A DNA stretch of 64,000 nucleotides. Origin: Aureliella sp046290675 (GTDB lineage: Bacteria; Planctomycetota; Planctomycetia; Pirellulales; Pirellulaceae). The notes beneath the pieces were generated by a model, which was given only the letters and a program-made list of their open reading frames with translations, ran no database searches and had not been told where the DNA came from. Every line of letters starts with the position of its first letter. Positions within the stretch are counted from its first letter, which is position 1. Position numbers and translations under genes: made by a program. Location of the stretch: positions 62,001-126,000 of the forward strand of contig JBKAHA010000002.1 of NCBI GenBank assembly GCA_046290675.1, read 5' to 3'. Of this stretch, positions 63,188-64,000 are shown piece after piece.

Positions 63188-64000
63188 TTACTCAACGGTG
63201 ACACTTTTTGCCAGGTTTCTGGGTTTGTCCACATCACAGTCGCGCAACAGCGCAATTTCGTAGGACAATAGTTGGAGCGGTATTGAAGCCACGATGGGCT
63301 GTAGAAAATCCTGGATCTGTGGAATATTCACTACATCGTCTGCTAGCTTCTCGACCTGGGGATCGTCATGATCAACGATCGCGATCACGGGTCCGCCCCG
63401 AGCTTTGACCTCTTGAAGGTTGCTGAGGACTTTTTCGTAGACGGTTCCCTGAGGCACGATAAACACCGAAGGTGTGTGTTCGTCAACGAGGGCGATTGGT
63501 CCGTGCTTCATTTCTGCTGCGGGATAGCCCTCGGCATGGATATAGCTGATTTCCTTCAGCTTGAGGGCACCCTCTAAAGCAGTGGGGAAATTGAACTTCC
63601 GTCCAAGGTAAAGAAAATTGCTTGCACTGTGGTAGCGAGATGCAATCTCTTTGATCTGTTCGTGACAACGTAACGCCTCGGAGACAGACTCTGGAAGCTG
63701 TTCCAGTTGGCGAATCAGACGCGACCCAGCCTCAAAACTAAGGTGACGAAGGCGGCCAAAATACAGGGCCAACATGCTCAAGACGGTTAACTGCGAAGTG
63801 AACGCCTTGGTGGAAGCGACTCCGATCTCCGGGCCAGCGTGTAGGTAGATTCCGCCGTCTGCTTCTTGGGCAATGCTACTTCCGATGACATTGTTGATCG
63901 CCAGAGTGTGATGTCCCTTGCGCTTCATTTCGCGCAGGGCGGCTAAGGTATCAGCCGTTTCGCCACTCTGCGTGATGCCAAACACGACGGTGGTATGATC
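63188..64000 (-). CDS. glmS: Glutamine-fructose-6-phosphate aminotransferase, C-terminal part (window edge)
   Basis: The frame is open to the last base, so the N-terminal glutaminase domain lies outside the window. The visible 270 residues are the two SIS domains: VFGITQSGETADTLAALREM, GPEIGVASTKAFTSQLTVLS, FNFPTALEGALKLKEISYIH, AEGYPAAEMKHGPIALVDEH, and the invariant C-terminal DKPRNLAKSVTVE. The enzyme makes glucosamine-6-phosphate from fructose-6-phosphate and glutamine. Planctomycetes need the product for UDP-GlcNAc-derived glycans. Confidence 0.96.
   Translation of the reverse strand, partial: DHTTVVFGITQSGETADTLAALREMKRKGHHTLAINNVIGSSIAQEADGGIYLHAGPEIGVASTKAFTSQLTVLSMLALYFGRLRHLSFEAGSRLIRQLEQLPESVSEALRCHEQIKEIASRYHSASNFLYLGRKFNFPTALEGALKLKEISYIHAEGYPAAEMKHGPIALVDEHTPSVFIVPQGTVYEKVLSNLQEVKARGGPVIAIVDHDDPQVEKLADDVVNIPQIQDFLQPIVASIPLQLLSYEIALLRDCDVDKPRNLAKSVTVE

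Noticed and set aside
1..64000. CRISPR arrays, insertion sequences, prophage, restriction or defence systems
   Set aside because: I found no regularly spaced repeats of CRISPR length, no transposase, integrase, phage structural or nuclease-methylase genes.

Overview
The window looks like part of a planctomycete chromosome, most probably from the Pirellulaceae. Three proteins carry the planctomycete N-terminal LE-x-RR-x-LA signature near their signal regions (LEGRSLLAG at about 30690, LEDRRLLAA at about 36125, LESRRVLAA at about 46240). There is also an ECF sigma factor paired with a Ser/Thr kinase-TPR protein, secreted DUF1080 and Tat-exported TIM-barrel proteins, dockerin/EF-hand surface proteins and very large adhesin-like proteins. 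Many genes lack a good Shine-Dalgarno sequence. No rRNA, CRISPR array, insertion sequence or prophage was found. The only tRNA seen is tRNA-Cys.

Layout. 1-6.5 kb: the 3' part of a giant surface protein that ends in nine unassigned ~47-residue repeats and a good intrinsic terminator. 6.7-9.0 kb: two glycosyltransferases (GT2, GT4). 9.1-15.1 kb: a DinB-like protein, an ammonium channel (amt), an unknown anchored protein, a Tat-exported TIM-barrel protein and a secreted YCF48/BNR-like protein. 15.1-18.2 kb (minus): a DsbD-type thiol reductase and a small ORF after it. 18.7-21.3 kb: a DUF1080 protein, a HAD phosphatase and rsmG. 21.4-24.3 kb: sulfate activation (cysD, cysNC fusion). 24.7-28.1 kb: pyruvate carboxylase. 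28.2-29.3 kb: an acidic unknown protein.

29.4-36.2 kb (minus): a possible surface-signalling block, with an EF-hand/dockerin exported protein, an ECF sigma factor, a transmembrane Ser/Thr kinase with TPRs and a membrane-anchored LEGRSLLAG protein. 36.6-44.7 kb (minus): a compact menaquinone operon in transcription order menF-menD-menH-menB-menA-menC-menE, with several overlapping stop/start codons.

45-50 kb: a DUF429 protein, a possible CTG-started membrane mini-protein and a large cadherin/dockerin surface protein. 50.3-55 kb: a DUF1579 protein, tRNA-Cys, and gnd and zwf (pentose phosphate). 55.1-58.3 kb: a ketosynthase-fold protein that has lost all three catalytic residues, an Ate1/Bpt-type aminoacyl-protein transferase and a conserved small secreted protein. 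58.3-64 kb: a PaaK-like ligase and proB (minus), purF (plus), a small unknown gene and the 3' part of glmS (minus).

The central-metabolism genes (men, cys, pyc, gnd/zwf, proB, purF, glmS) look like ordinary vertically inherited housekeeping genes. The points most worth a second look are the catalytically dead ketosynthase, the repeat array of the giant protein, the sigma/kinase/surface-protein block and several short unannotated ORFs in intergenic regions.
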